A stretch of DNA of 64,000 bases from Lentisalinibacter orientalis (GTDB lineage Bacteria; Pseudomonadota; Gammaproteobacteria; Steroidobacterales; Woeseiaceae): contig NZ_JAPDRJ010000001.1 of the NCBI RefSeq assembly GCF_040706535.1, positions 682,001 to 746,000 on the forward strand. Direction: 5' to 3'. The notes under the pieces were generated by a model, which did no database searches, had not been told where the DNA came from, and saw nothing but the letters and a program-made list of their open reading frames with translations. Below, one piece after another: positions 49,214 to 57,873 of the stretch. The position numbers and the translations under genes are program-made. Within the stretch, counting starts at the first letter, position 1. Every line of letters starts with the position of its first letter.

Positions 49214-50213
49214 GCCGGACCAGATGGTTGTAGTTGAGCAGCGCCAGCAGCAGGAGCGCGGCGCCGGCATTGTGGGCAGTCGCAAGTGAGAGCGGCAGTG
49301 AATAGTGAATGATACCTATACCGATCGCCAGCTGCACTGCCAGTGCCCCCAGCAGGAGCGCCCCGGCCCGGCGCAGGGCCGGGGGGCGGCCGCCGCCCAG
49401 CGCCGCGATCGCGAGGCCGCCGAGTACCAGGGTGACCACGAGCGCGCCGATGCGGTGGACATAATGGATGGCGGTGCGGGCCGGGCTGTCCAGGATGCCG
49501 CCCTCGTAGTCGATGCCGAGTCCGTGCCAGGGCCGGAAGCCCTCGGCGAAGTCCATCTCCGGCCACCACTGGGTCTGGCAGGTGGGGAAGTCCGGACAGG
49601 CCAGGGCGGCGTAGTTGGTGCTGGTCCAGCCGCCGAGGGTGATCTGCGCACCGAGCAGCACGAGCCCCGCCAGCGCCAGCGTGCGCAGCCGGCGCGGTGC
49701 GCGCGTCATCGCTCCCGCCGTCCCCGCTCTGAACACGCCCAGCGTCAGCCAGAACAGCAGGCCCAGCGTGGTCAGCCCGCCCAGCAGGTGCAGCGTCACG
49801 ATGAACGGCTTCAGCAGCAGCGTCACGGTCCACATGCCCAGCAGCGCCTGGGCGACGATGACGCCGGCCAGCGCGAGGGGCAGGCGCACCGGCTGCGCCG
49901 GGTCCCGACGGTTGGCCCAGGCGGCCGCGGCGATGGCGAATATCATCAGGCCGAGCGCACCGGCGAAGTAGCGGTGGATCATCTCCCGCCAGGCCTTGCC
50001 GTGGTCCACCGGGCGCTCCGGGAACGCGCCGGCGGCGTAGTCCAGCTGTTCGGCGGTCTTCGGCACGGTCAGCGTGCCATAGCAGCCGGGCCAGTCCGGG
50101 CAGCCGAGGCCGGCGTCGGTGAGGCGCACCCAGGCGCCGAGCACGACCACGCAGAGGGTCAGCACGGTCGCCGCCGGCACGAGCACGCGGTAGATTCCTG
50201 CCGCTCTGTTCAT
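49200..50213 (-). CDS. ctaA: heme A synthase
   Basis: CtaA oxidises heme o to heme a. The 337-residue protein has eight predicted helices with the four conserved histidines, for instance HRYFAGALG, HLLGGLTTLG, HRIGALVV and AHNAGAALL, plus paired cysteines in the outer loops (CPDWPGC and CPDFPTC). The product follows the SCO-like gene by 32 bases and overlaps ctaB. The ATG at 50213 gives the usual short N-terminus. Confidence 0.95.
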   Translation of the reverse strand: MNRAAGIYRVLVPAATVLTLCVVVLGAWVRLTDAGLGCPDWPGCYGTLTVPKTAEQLDYAAGAFPERPVDHGKAWREMIHRYFAGALGLMIFAIAAAAWANRRDPAQPVRLPLALAGVIVAQALLGMWTVTLLLKPFIVTLHLLGGLTTLGLLFWLTLGVFRAGTAGAMTRAPRRLRTLALAGLVLLGAQITLGGWTSTNYAALACPDFPTCQTQWWPEMDFAEGFRPWHGLGIDYEGGILDSPARTAIHYVHRIGALVVTLVLGGLAIAALGGGRPPALRRAGALLLGALAVQLAIGIGIIHYSLPLSLATAHNAGAALLLLALLNYNHLVRHAEH

Positions 50214-50245
50214 GGTCCTGTTCCTTCGATCCTGTGTTCCGGGGC

Positions 50246-50830
50246 TCATCCGATCCGCGAGATCTTCAGCAGCTTCTTCAGGTCGTCCTTGATGTTTTCC
50301 GGGTCCGCATCGGTGGGAAAGCGCATCATCAGGTTGCCGAGGGGATCGATGAAGTAGATCGCCGCTTCCCGGGACGGCAGGGCGTCGGCCAGCGCCGGGT
50401 TGTCGTCCAGCGCGGCGCTGACCAGGCCGGCCTGGGTGCGCTCCAGCCAGTCGGCGGCCGGCGGCTCGGCGCCGGAGAGGTAGAGCCGCTCCACCCGGTC
50501 GGCCTCCGCGCCCAGCGCCAGCCGGATCTGCCGGATCTTGATGATCTCCTGGCGGCAGGTCTCGCCGCAGGGCTCCGGGTTCACGTACACCATGGTCCAG
50601 TGATGGCGCCACCCGTCCGGCGAGAGGCTCTCGCCCGCCAGCGTCTCGATGGGCACCTCCGGCAGCACCACCACCGGCTGGATCAGCGTGCCGTGGTTGG
50701 TCTGGCCCGGCGGGCTCCAGTCGTCCACGCCGTAGTACAGGTACATGGCCAGGGCCAGCGGCCCCAGGAAGATCACCGCCAGCAGGATGAATTGCAGGCG
50801 GCCGCGCCGTCTTTGCTTCTGTTCGTTCAT
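50246..50830 (-). CDS. SCO1/SenC-like thioredoxin-fold membrane protein
   Basis: The 194-residue protein has one N-terminal membrane helix (about residues 13-32) and a thioredoxin-fold domain with the cysteine pair EPCGETCRQE, the CxxxC layout of SCO copper chaperones, followed by a YFIDPLGNLMMRFP strand. The SCO histidine expected near the C-terminus is not obvious. It probably assists copper delivery or cysteine reduction in subunit II during oxidase assembly. It lies between surf1 and ctaA. Confidence 0.78.
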   Translation of the reverse strand: MNEQKQRRRGRLQFILLAVIFLGPLALAMYLYYGVDDWSPPGQTNHGTLIQPVVVLPEVPIETLAGESLSPDGWRHHWTMVYVNPEPCGETCRQEIIKIRQIRLALGAEADRVERLYLSGAEPPAADWLERTQAGLVSAALDDNPALADALPSREAAIYFIDPLGNLMMRFPTDADPENIKDDLKKLLKISRIG

Positions 50831-50864
50831 TCGTCCGTCGTTCTCGCCCGGGCCGCCGGCCCGG

Positions 50865-51608
50865 CTACTCGTTGTCACTCGCGGCCCGCGGGCGCCGCCT
50901 GACGTTGACCACCACGTAGATGACCGCCAGCGCCGCTGCCAGCGCGAACCACTGCACCGCGTAACCCAGGTGCCGGGACGCCGGCACTCCGCCCGGCTCC
51001 CACTCCCGCCGGAAACCGTCCGCGGCCTCCGGCGCGAGCAGCAGCACCCAGGGCGCCACCGGTTCCGACAGCGCCGCCGACAGCTCCGGGATATCCGGGA
51101 ACTGGCGCACCGACGGCCAGCCGTCGGCCGCAGCGTCGCCGCCGCCGAGGTCGAGGCCCGCGACCGGCAGACGGCCAACCCGGCCCTCGAGCCGGCGCGT
51201 CCCCTCGCTCACCGCGATGTCGGCGGCCGGCCGGCGGCGGGCGTCCTGGGCGATCCAGCCCCGGTTCACCAGCAGCAGGCCGCCGCTCTCGAGCCGAAAC
51301 GGCGTGATCACGAAGAACCCGTTGCGGCCCCGGCTCACCATGTTGTCGATCAGGAACTGGCGCTCGCTGTCGTAACGGCCCCGCGCGGTCACCGGTCGGT
51401 AGCGGTCCCGGTCGTCTCCGCTCACCGCGTCGGCGGCCGCAGGCTCGGCGGCGGAGGCCGCATATGCCTGCTCCAGTCCGGTCTTGTATTCGTAGCGCGA
51501 CAGCTGCCAGACGCCGAGCCCGATCAGCACCGGCAGCAGCGCCACCGTCAGCAGGGTGGGCACCAGGGCCGGCCGGAATTCCCGCCGCGTGTCATCGACG
51601 TCGCTCAT
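50865..51608 (-). CDS. SURF1 family oxidase assembly protein
   Basis: The 247-residue protein has the SURF1 pattern: an N-terminal membrane helix (PTLLTVALLPVLIGLGVWQL), a periplasmic domain with RGRYDSERQFLIDNMVSRGRNGFFV and LLVNRGWI, and a C-terminal helix (LGYAVQWFALAAALAVIYVVV). SURF1 proteins promote heme a insertion into subunit I. It starts 129 bases from the antiparallel DUF2909 gene. Confidence 0.92.
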   Translation of the reverse strand: MSDVDDTRREFRPALVPTLLTVALLPVLIGLGVWQLSRYEYKTGLEQAYAASAAEPAAADAVSGDDRDRYRPVTARGRYDSERQFLIDNMVSRGRNGFFVITPFRLESGGLLLVNRGWIAQDARRRPAADIAVSEGTRRLEGRVGRLPVAGLDLGGGDAAADGWPSVRQFPDIPELSAALSEPVAPWVLLLAPEAADGFRREWEPGGVPASRHLGYAVQWFALAAALAVIYVVVNVRRRPRAASDNE

Positions 51609-51736
51609 CGCCTGTCCATGGACACGCCCGCTCCCCGGGCGTTCCGCCGCATTCCTCGACATCGCCTGACCGGCGGGCGGCCTCGCGGCCGGACCGCTAT
51701 ACTTGAGGGTCCGGCGACAGCCCACATATCGACGCT

Positions 51737-51931
51737 ATGAAACTCCTCGTCATCCTGATCCTCGGCGGGATCATCGCGAGCCTCGGCTCCGGGCTCTTCT
51801 ACCTGGTCAGCGACAAGGACGGCTCCGGCCGTCTGGTGAAGGCGCTCACCTGGCGCATCGGCCTGTCCGTGGCTCTCTTCATCTTCCTCATCGTCGCCGG
51901 GCTCAACGGCTGGATCGCACCCAACGCCTGA
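51737..51931 (+). CDS. DUF2909 (twin transmembrane) protein
   Basis: This 64-residue protein has two membrane helices (about residues 4-25 and 41-59) separated by a short basic loop, and matches the DUF2909 family that recurs within oxidase loci. It is encoded opposite to the surrounding cox genes, between surf1 and coxC. A TATACT lies about 35 bases upstream at 51698-51703. Confidence 0.82.
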   Translation: MKLLVILILGGIIASLGSGLFYLVSDKDGSGRLVKALTWRIGLSVALFIFLIVAGLNGWIAPNA

Positions 51932-51960
51932 TCGGGCCCCGGCGCGCCGGCCGCTGCCGG

Positions 51961-52827
51961 CTAGAGCCAGTAGACGAAGATGTAGAGGCCCAGCCAGACC
52001 ACGTCCACGAAGTGCCAGTACCACGCGGTCGCCTCGAAGGCGAAGTGGTGCTTGGCCGTGAAGTGGCCCCGTATCACCCGCAGGAAGATCACGGTCAGCA
52101 TGATCGCGCCGATGGTCACGTGCATGCCGTGGAAGCCCGTCAGCATGAAGAACGTCGAACCGTAGATGCCCGACTCGAGCGTCAGGTTCAGATCCCGGTA
52201 GGCGTGCACGTACTCGTAGGCCTGCAGCCCGACGAACACGTAGCCGAGCAGGAACGTCAGCGCCAGGAACAGTGCGGTCATGCCGCGGTTGCCTTCGCGG
52301 ATGGCGTGGTGGGCGATGGTCACGGTCACGCTCGAGGTGAGCAGGATGGCGGTATTGATCAGGGGCAGGCCCAGCGCGCCCATCTTCTGGAACTCGCCGC
52401 CGATGTCGGCGGGTCCGTTGGTGGGCCACGTGTCTTCGAAGCCGGGCCACAGCAGCAGGTTGGTGAAGAAGTTGTTGCCCTCGCCGTCCAGCCAGGGCAG
52501 CACGAAGGAGCGGGCGTAGAACAGCGCGCCGAAGAAGGCGGCGAAGAACATCACCTCGGAGAAGATGAACCACATCATCCCCATGCGGAACGACTTGTCC
52601 ACCTGGGCGTTGTAGACGCCGCCCTCGCTCTCGTCGATGACGTCGCCGAACCAGCCGAACAGCATCACGACGATGACGCCGATGCCCGCGAACGTGATCC
52701 AGCTGCCGATGTCCGAGCCGTTCAGCCACATCGACACCCCGACCATGAGGAGGAAGAGGCCGACGGAGCCCACCACGGGCCAGTGGCTGCCGTGGGGTAC
52801 GTAATAGCTGTCTTTGGTCTGTGCCAT
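51961..52827 (-). CDS. coxC: cytochrome c oxidase subunit III
   Basis: The 288-residue protein has seven predicted helices and the subunit III signatures SEVMFFAAFFGALFYAR, ITIAHHAIREGN region and FHGMHVTIGAIML, HFAFEATAWYWHFVDVVWL. It stabilises subunit I and the proton input path. The polar N-terminus is followed by about 20 residues that may form an extra helix. It follows ctaG by 57 bases. Confidence 0.95.
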   Translation of the reverse strand: MAQTKDSYYVPHGSHWPVVGSVGLFLLMVGVSMWLNGSDIGSWITFAGIGVIVVMLFGWFGDVIDESEGGVYNAQVDKSFRMGMMWFIFSEVMFFAAFFGALFYARSFVLPWLDGEGNNFFTNLLLWPGFEDTWPTNGPADIGGEFQKMGALGLPLINTAILLTSSVTVTIAHHAIREGNRGMTALFLALTFLLGYVFVGLQAYEYVHAYRDLNLTLESGIYGSTFFMLTGFHGMHVTIGAIMLTVIFLRVIRGHFTAKHHFAFEATAWYWHFVDVVWLGLYIFVYWL

Positions 52828-52884
52828 GGAGATGTCCCGCTGTCTTGACTGGCTGTCTTGTTATGGGCCGGGTGCGGTTGACGG

Positions 52885-53436
52885 TCAGTCGTCCGCCGCA
52901 GCCACCTGCTGTTCGGTGTCGAACAGCGTATAGGAAAGCGTCACCGTGTCGATGTGGGCGGGCAGCGCCCGGTCGACGATGAAACGCACCGGCATGTCCC
53001 TGCCCTGCTGAGCCTCGAAGGGCTGGTTGGTAAAGCAGAAACACTCCGTCTTCGTGAAGTGCCTGGCGGCCACCGGCGGCGACACGCTGGGCACGGCGCG
53101 GCCGACGGTGCCGTGATTCTGCAGGTTCTTCGCGAAGAAGGTGGTGTCGTAGAGCTTGCCCGGATGCACCTGCATCTTCGTGACGGTGGGCTCGAACTCC
53201 CACGGGCCCCGCTGGTTGACCGTGGCGACGAACTCCACCGTGATGAGGCGGTCCTCGTCGGGCTGTTCGGTAACCGTCACGGCCTCCGCGTTCGTGCGGC
53301 CGCCGAGGCCGGTGATCTCGCAGAACACGTCGTACAGCGGCACCAGCGCGAAGCCGAAGCCGAACATGGCGACGGTCATCACCAGCAGCTGCCAGGACAG
53401 ACCCCTGTGGTTACGCTTGCCGCTGTCTTCCGTCAT
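52885..53436 (-). CDS. ctaG: cytochrome c oxidase assembly protein CtaG/Cox11
   Basis: Cox11 inserts CuB into subunit I. The 183-residue product has an N-terminal anchor helix and the Cox11 immunoglobulin-like domain with FALVPLYDVFCEITG and the copper-binding motif TECFCFTNQP. It starts 3 bases after the 42-aa small protein, so the two are likely co-translated. Confidence 0.95.
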   Translation of the reverse strand: MTEDSGKRNHRGLSWQLLVMTVAMFGFGFALVPLYDVFCEITGLGGRTNAEAVTVTEQPDEDRLITVEFVATVNQRGPWEFEPTVTKMQVHPGKLYDTTFFAKNLQNHGTVGRAVPSVSPPVAARHFTKTECFCFTNQPFEAQQGRDMPVRFIVDRALPAHIDTVTLSYTLFDTEQQVAAADD

Positions 53437-53439
53437 GGG

Positions 53440-53568
53440 CTAGCTGCCTCCCTGGCTGCGCAGATACTCGACGAAGATGAAGCCGGCGTAGAACCCCACG
53501 GCCACCACTGCCAGGATGATGGCGTTGCGTAGTGCCTTGCGGCGCTGTTCCGGCGTGCGTTCATCCAC
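53440..53568 (-). CDS. 42-aa cytochrome oxidase small assembly-type protein
   Basis: A short ORF fits exactly between coxA and ctaG. It starts at GTG 53568 and reads a charged N-terminus (VDERTPEQRRKALRN, first codon read as Met), one hydrophobic helix (about residues 16-33), and the tail VEYLRSQGGS before TAG at 53440-53442. Gaps to coxA and ctaG are 6 and 3 bases. Small single-span proteins occur at this place in other gammaproteobacterial oxidase operons and are annotated as small assembly proteins. It lacks an ATG, so automated calls may miss it. Confidence 0.75.
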   Translation of the reverse strand: MDERTPEQRRKALRNAIILAVVAVGFYAGFIFVEYLRSQGGS

Positions 53569-53574
53569 GGGCGC

Positions 53575-55161
53575 TTATTTGACCTCCGGCGCCTGCTCGA
53601 AGGTGTGATACGGCGCCGGCGAGGGCACCGTCCACTCCAGGCCCTTCGGGTTGTCCCACACCTCCGCCGTGGCGGGCTTGCCGCCGCGTGCGCAGGAGAC
53701 GACGATCCAGACGAACAGCAGCTGGGACAGGCCGAAGCCGAAGGCCCCGACCGTCGCCAGCAGGTTGAAATCGGCGAACTGGGTGGCGTAGTCGGGGATG
53801 CGCCGCGGCATGCCGGCCAGACCCACGAAGTGCATCGGGAAGAACGTCATGTTCACGAAGATGGTGGTCAGCCAGAAGTGCCACTTGCCCAGCGTCTCGT
53901 TGTACATGTGTCCGGTCCACTTCGGCAGCCAGTAGTAGGCGGCCGCCATGATGGCGAAGATGGCGCCCGGCACGAGCACGTAGTGGAAGTGCGCCACCAC
54001 GAAGTAGGAATCGTGGTACTGGAAGTCCGCCGGCACGATGGCGAGCATCAGGCCGGAGAAGCCGCCGATGGTGAACAGGAACAGGAACGCGATGGCGAAC
54101 AGCATCGGCGTCTCGAAGGTCATCGAGCCCCGCCACATCGTCGACGTCCAGTTGAAGATCTTCACGCCCGTCGGCACCGCGATCAGCATGGTGGAGAACA
54201 TGAAGAACAGCTGCCCGGTCAGCGGCATGCCGACGGTGAACATGTGGTGCGCCCAGACGATGAACGACAGGAAGGCGATGCTCGCCGTGGCGTAGACCAT
54301 GGAGTCGTAGCCGAACAGCGGCTTCCTGGAGAACGTGGGGATGATCTCCGAGATGATGCCGAAGGCCGGCAGGATCATGATGTACACCTCGGGATGGCCG
54401 AAGAACCAGAAGATGTGCTGGAACATCACCGGGTCGCCGCCGCCGGCCGCGCGGAAGAAGCTGGTGCCGAAGAACTGGTCGGTCAGCAGCATGGTGACCG
54501 CGCCGGCGAGCACCGGCATGACGGCGATCAGGAGGTAGGCCGTGATCAGCCAGGACCACACGAACATGGGCATCTTCAGCAGCGTCATTCCGGGCGCGCG
54601 CATGTTCATGATGGTCACGATGATGTTGATCGCGCCCATGATGGAGGAGATGCCCATCAGGTGGACCGAGAAGATCAGCAGCGGGAAGGCATCACCGGTC
54701 TGCAGCACCAGCGGCGGGTACATGGTCCAGCCGCTGGCCGGCGCCCCGCCCGGCACGAACAGCGTGGCCAGCAGGATCGTGAAGGCCGCCGGAAGGATCC
54801 AGAACGACCAGTTGTTCATGCGCGGCAGCGCCATGTCCGGCGCGCCCACCATCATGGGGATCATCCAGTTGGCCAGGCCGACGAACGCCGGCATGACCGC
54901 GCCGAAGATCATGATCAGCGCGTGCATGGTGACCATCTGGTTGTAGAAGCCCGGGTTGACGAACTGCAGGCCCGGCTGGCCCAGCTCCGCCCGGACGATG
55001 AGCGCCATCGCGCCGCCCACGAAGAACATGAGCAGGCTGAACACCAGGTACATCGTGCCGATGTCCTTGTGGTTCGTGGTGAACAGCCACCGCCGGATGC
55101 CGGTCATCTCCGGGCCGTGATGGTGGTCGTCGTGGTGTAGCGCGTCGGTTGCACTGCTCAT
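53575..55161 (-). CDS. coxA: cytochrome c oxidase subunit I, aa3 type
   Basis: The 528-residue protein carries the catalytic core: heme a ligands in MVTMHALIMIFG and HFHYVLVPG, the CuB and His-Tyr site GHPEVYIMILP, and the HH pair in WAHHMFTVGMP. The E of HPEVY, used in the D-channel, and DQFFGTSFF are present. It reduces oxygen to water and pumps protons. About 12 helices are expected. It follows coxB by 88 bases. Confidence 0.97.
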   Translation of the reverse strand: MSSATDALHHDDHHHGPEMTGIRRWLFTTNHKDIGTMYLVFSLLMFFVGGAMALIVRAELGQPGLQFVNPGFYNQMVTMHALIMIFGAVMPAFVGLANWMIPMMVGAPDMALPRMNNWSFWILPAAFTILLATLFVPGGAPASGWTMYPPLVLQTGDAFPLLIFSVHLMGISSIMGAINIIVTIMNMRAPGMTLLKMPMFVWSWLITAYLLIAVMPVLAGAVTMLLTDQFFGTSFFRAAGGGDPVMFQHIFWFFGHPEVYIMILPAFGIISEIIPTFSRKPLFGYDSMVYATASIAFLSFIVWAHHMFTVGMPLTGQLFFMFSTMLIAVPTGVKIFNWTSTMWRGSMTFETPMLFAIAFLFLFTIGGFSGLMLAIVPADFQYHDSYFVVAHFHYVLVPGAIFAIMAAAYYWLPKWTGHMYNETLGKWHFWLTTIFVNMTFFPMHFVGLAGMPRRIPDYATQFADFNLLATVGAFGFGLSQLLFVWIVVSCARGGKPATAEVWDNPKGLEWTVPSPAPYHTFEQAPEVK

Positions 55162-55249
55162 ACGGATGGCTCCTGGTTTCCTGCCGGGGCTCCGCTCGGG
55201 CCCCGGCGCTCGTTCCTGTCGGTTCTGCTGCGGGCGACTGTCGCCGCGG

Positions 55250-56071
55250 TCACTCGGCCGGCGCCGCGGCGAGCTTCGGGCTCACGCCCTGCTCTTCCTG
55301 GCGGGCGGCGACCCAGCCCTCGTACTCGGCCTGCTCGAGCACCTCCACGACGATCGGCATGAAGCCGTGGTCCTTGCCGCAGAGTTCGGCGCACTGGCCG
55401 CGGTACACGCCGGGCTCCTCCGCCCGGAACCAGGCCTCGTTGATGAAGCCGGGGATCGCGTCCTTCTTGATGCCGAAGTCCTTCATCCACCACGCGTGGA
55501 TGACGTCGTTGGAGGTGATCAGCACCCGCACCTTGGCGCCGACCGGCACCACCATGGGGTTGTCCACCTCGAGGAGGTAGTTCGGCACGGTGTTCGGGTC
55601 GATGCCCGAGCCCAGCCGCCGCGCGTCGTTGCTCGAGCGCGCCAGGTTCGAGTAGAACTCCACGCCCTCGTCCAGGTATTCGTAATGCCACTTCCACTGG
55701 TAGCCGGTGACCTTCACCGTGATGTCCGGGTTGCGGCTGTCCTCGATCTTCACCAGCGTCTCGGCCGAGGGGATGGCCATGCCGATCAAGATGCCGATGG
55801 GAATCACGGTCCAGATGATCTCCGCCTTGGTGGAATGGGAGAACTTCGCCGGCTCCACGCCCCGCGACTTCCGATGCAGGACCAGCGCGATGATCATCCA
55901 GCCGAACACGAACACGGCGATGGCGCAGCACACCAGGAAGATGAGCATGTGCAGGCCGTAGATGTCGCGGCTGACCTCGGTCACGCCCTGGGGCATGTTG
56001 ATCTTCGACTCGGCCAGCGCGGCCGTCGAAGCCGACAGGGTCAGCAAGAAGAGGGAGATTTTTCGAATCAT
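55250..56071 (-). CDS. coxB: cytochrome c oxidase subunit II
   Basis: Subunit II accepts electrons from cytochrome c through CuA. The 273-residue product has a signal peptide (LFLLTLSASTAALA), two membrane helices and a cupredoxin domain with the full CuA set, QCAELCGKDHGFM, plus WKWHYEY and NDVIHAWW. No cytochrome c domain is fused. It is the first structural gene of the locus. Confidence 0.96.
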   Translation of the reverse strand: MIRKISLFLLTLSASTAALAESKINMPQGVTEVSRDIYGLHMLIFLVCCAIAVFVFGWMIIALVLHRKSRGVEPAKFSHSTKAEIIWTVIPIGILIGMAIPSAETLVKIEDSRNPDITVKVTGYQWKWHYEYLDEGVEFYSNLARSSNDARRLGSGIDPNTVPNYLLEVDNPMVVPVGAKVRVLITSNDVIHAWWMKDFGIKKDAIPGFINEAWFRAEEPGVYRGQCAELCGKDHGFMPIVVEVLEQAEYEGWVAARQEEQGVSPKLAAAPAE

Positions 56072-56113
56072 CGGTCTGTTATCCTGCCGGCCGCGGCCGG
56101 TGTGTTCGTCCTG

Positions 56114-56743
56114 TCACGGTTGCGCATCCTGCCGCGCCCCGCGGTCGTCCTGCGGCGCCGCCGCCGGCTCCGCCAGTATTCTCTTCAGTCTGTCGCCCAG
56201 CCCCCGGCGCTCGGCGTCGGTCAGAAACTCTCCGACCGCGCACCAGCACCCGTGGGCGCCTATCTCCAGCCTGCCGGGCGCGCCGGCGCGCCGGCCACCC
56301 GCATGGCGCACCCGCGTCCAGGCCCGCAGGAAGCGCTGGTCCCGCCGCTCCCGGCCGCGCAGGCGGCTCACGACCACCTCGTCCGGCCCGACGTCGATCA
56401 GGTCACGGTCGCGGCCGCGCCGCATGCTCAGCCAGAGCGCCGCGCCGAGCCCGGAGAGTTCCAGCCCGGCCATCGGCAGCACCGGCCAGTAGCCCATCGC
56501 CGCGAAGCCGCCGGCGACCGTCATGGAGACCGCCAGAATCGAGACGAAAAAGAGCGTTGCCGTGCGGGAATCCAGAGAACAATTCGGCTTCAGTTCGAAG
56601 CGGTGCAACTGGACAGATCCTGCGGCTGGTCCTGAATTTCCCTGATCCTCGGTACGCCGGTCCGGACCCGCCGGACCGCGGACTCGGGAGTCTAAAGAAA
56701 CGGCCTTCCGGGTGCAACTGCGCAAGTGGCTTTCCATGTCCAA
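56114..56743 (-). CDS. DUF2244 domain membrane protein
   Basis: The protein contains a DUF2244-type segment with two membrane helices (SRTATLFFVSILAVSMTVAGG and YWPVLPMAGLELSGLGAALW regions) starting at HRFELKPNCSLDSR, then a soluble domain with VSRLRGRERRDQRFLRAW. DUF2244 genes often sit near oxidase loci; the function is unknown. The ATG at 56743 gives 209 residues with a nonconserved lead, and coincides with a promoter-like AT-rich patch, so a TTG at 56608, with AGGA upstream, giving 164 residues, may be the true start. Confidence 0.7.
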   Translation of the reverse strand: MDMESHLRSCTRKAVSLDSRVRGPAGPDRRTEDQGNSGPAAGSVQLHRFELKPNCSLDSRTATLFFVSILAVSMTVAGGFAAMGYWPVLPMAGLELSGLGAALWLSMRRGRDRDLIDVGPDEVVVSRLRGRERRDQRFLRAWTRVRHAGGRRAGAPGRLEIGAHGCWCAVGEFLTDAERRGLGDRLKRILAEPAAAPQDDRGARQDAQP

Positions 56744-56858
56744 TTAATGTTGATAAATCAGCAAATTGCAGCGGACGACCGCTGACCTGCCGCAACTTCC
56801 CTGCTCCATCGATTATCGGGGCGCCCGTCTGCCGTGCAAGAGACCGGGTCCCGGCGTC

Positions 56859-57740
56859 TCAGGTGCGTCGCATTATCTGCTGCGGACTGATACGCACCGC
56901 GCCGTCCGCATCGGCCCCGGGCAGGCCGCTGCCGCCCCAGCAGTGGCCGTAGACGAGCTCCAGCGTCAGCGGCAGGCGGCCGTCTTCCCGCCGCACCCGT
57001 CCCCAGGCCTCCGCGAGGCGGCGGAAGCGCGCGGGTGTCGCCAGTCCCCGGCTGCGGCCGGCCAGCGTGTTGCGGGCACCCGCCGCGGTCAGGTCCCGCC
57101 ACAGCGCGGCGGGCTCGGCATAGGTCACGGTGAGATGCTCGACGTCCAGCACCGGGTCGCGCAGGCCGGCGCGCACCAGCGCGTCGCCCAGGTCGTGCAT
57201 GTCGGGGAACGCCTGCACGTGTTCCCCGGGGTCCACCGCCCGCCAGGCTTCCCGCAGCTCCCGGAAGCTGTCCGGGCCCAGGCTGGAGAAGGTGAACAGA
57301 CCCTCCGGGCGCAGCACGCGGGCGGTCTCCGCCAGCGCCGGCGCCGGATCGGCGAACCAGGGCAGCAGGAGGTTGGCGAACACCATGTCGAAGACGCGGT
57401 CGCGGAAGGGCAGGCGGGCGGCGTCCCCGGCCACCTCGTCGCGGCGGGCGAAACGGCCGCGGCTCCGTCGGGCCGCGGCGAGCCGGGCCGGCGAGAGGTC
57501 CAGGGAGACCACGCGGCAGCCGCGGTAGCGGCGTGCCAGTTCCGCCGAGGCGCGGCCGGTAGCCGCGCCGGCGTCCAGCACCCGCCGCGGCCGGATGGCG
57601 GTGAGATTCAGGCGGGAGAGCAGTTCCTCACGGGTGCGGGCCGACAGGAAGTCGTCCGCCCCGGCCACGCTGGCGTCGGTGCGGCGGCGTACCTCCCGGC
57701 GGCGAGGGGCGGGGACGGCTGGTCGGTCGGGCGCGCTCAT
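56859..57740 (-). CDS. bioC: malonyl-ACP O-methyltransferase BioC-like
   Basis: The 293-residue cytoplasmic protein has the class I methyltransferase core (LDAGAATGRASAEL motif I, VVSLDLSPARLAAAR, FDMVFANLLLPWFAD, VLRPEGLFTFSSLGPDSF) and the BioC-type C-terminal half with AFPDMHDLGDALVRAGL and LRD..GARNTLAGR. BioC methylates malonyl-ACP to enter biotin synthesis. The remaining bio genes are not in the window. It diverges from comF. The Arg-rich N-terminus is slightly extended. Confidence 0.85.
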   Translation of the reverse strand: MSAPDRPAVPAPRRREVRRRTDASVAGADDFLSARTREELLSRLNLTAIRPRRVLDAGAATGRASAELARRYRGCRVVSLDLSPARLAAARRSRGRFARRDEVAGDAARLPFRDRVFDMVFANLLLPWFADPAPALAETARVLRPEGLFTFSSLGPDSFRELREAWRAVDPGEHVQAFPDMHDLGDALVRAGLRDPVLDVEHLTVTYAEPAALWRDLTAAGARNTLAGRSRGLATPARFRRLAEAWGRVRREDGRLPLTLELVYGHCWGGSGLPGADADGAVRISPQQIMRRT

Positions 57741-57825
57741 GAGCCCGGGAAGCTTACGGCAAAAATGCCGGCAGCCGGCAGAAAACCCGGCTGCACCCGG
57801 GTCCGCGGGCCCGCACGCTGCGGCG

Positions 57826-57873
57826 ATGACGAGCGCCATGACCTGCGCCATGACCAGCGCCATGACACACCGC
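57826..57873 (+). repeat. 12-base tandem repeat carrying four in-frame ATG codons before comF
   Basis: Units of the type ATGACCAGCGCC begin at 57826, 57838, 57850 and 57862, the fourth diverged after ATGAC. Each supplies an in-frame ATG. Repeat expansion or loss would add alternative starts without changing frame. Confidence 0.85.
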
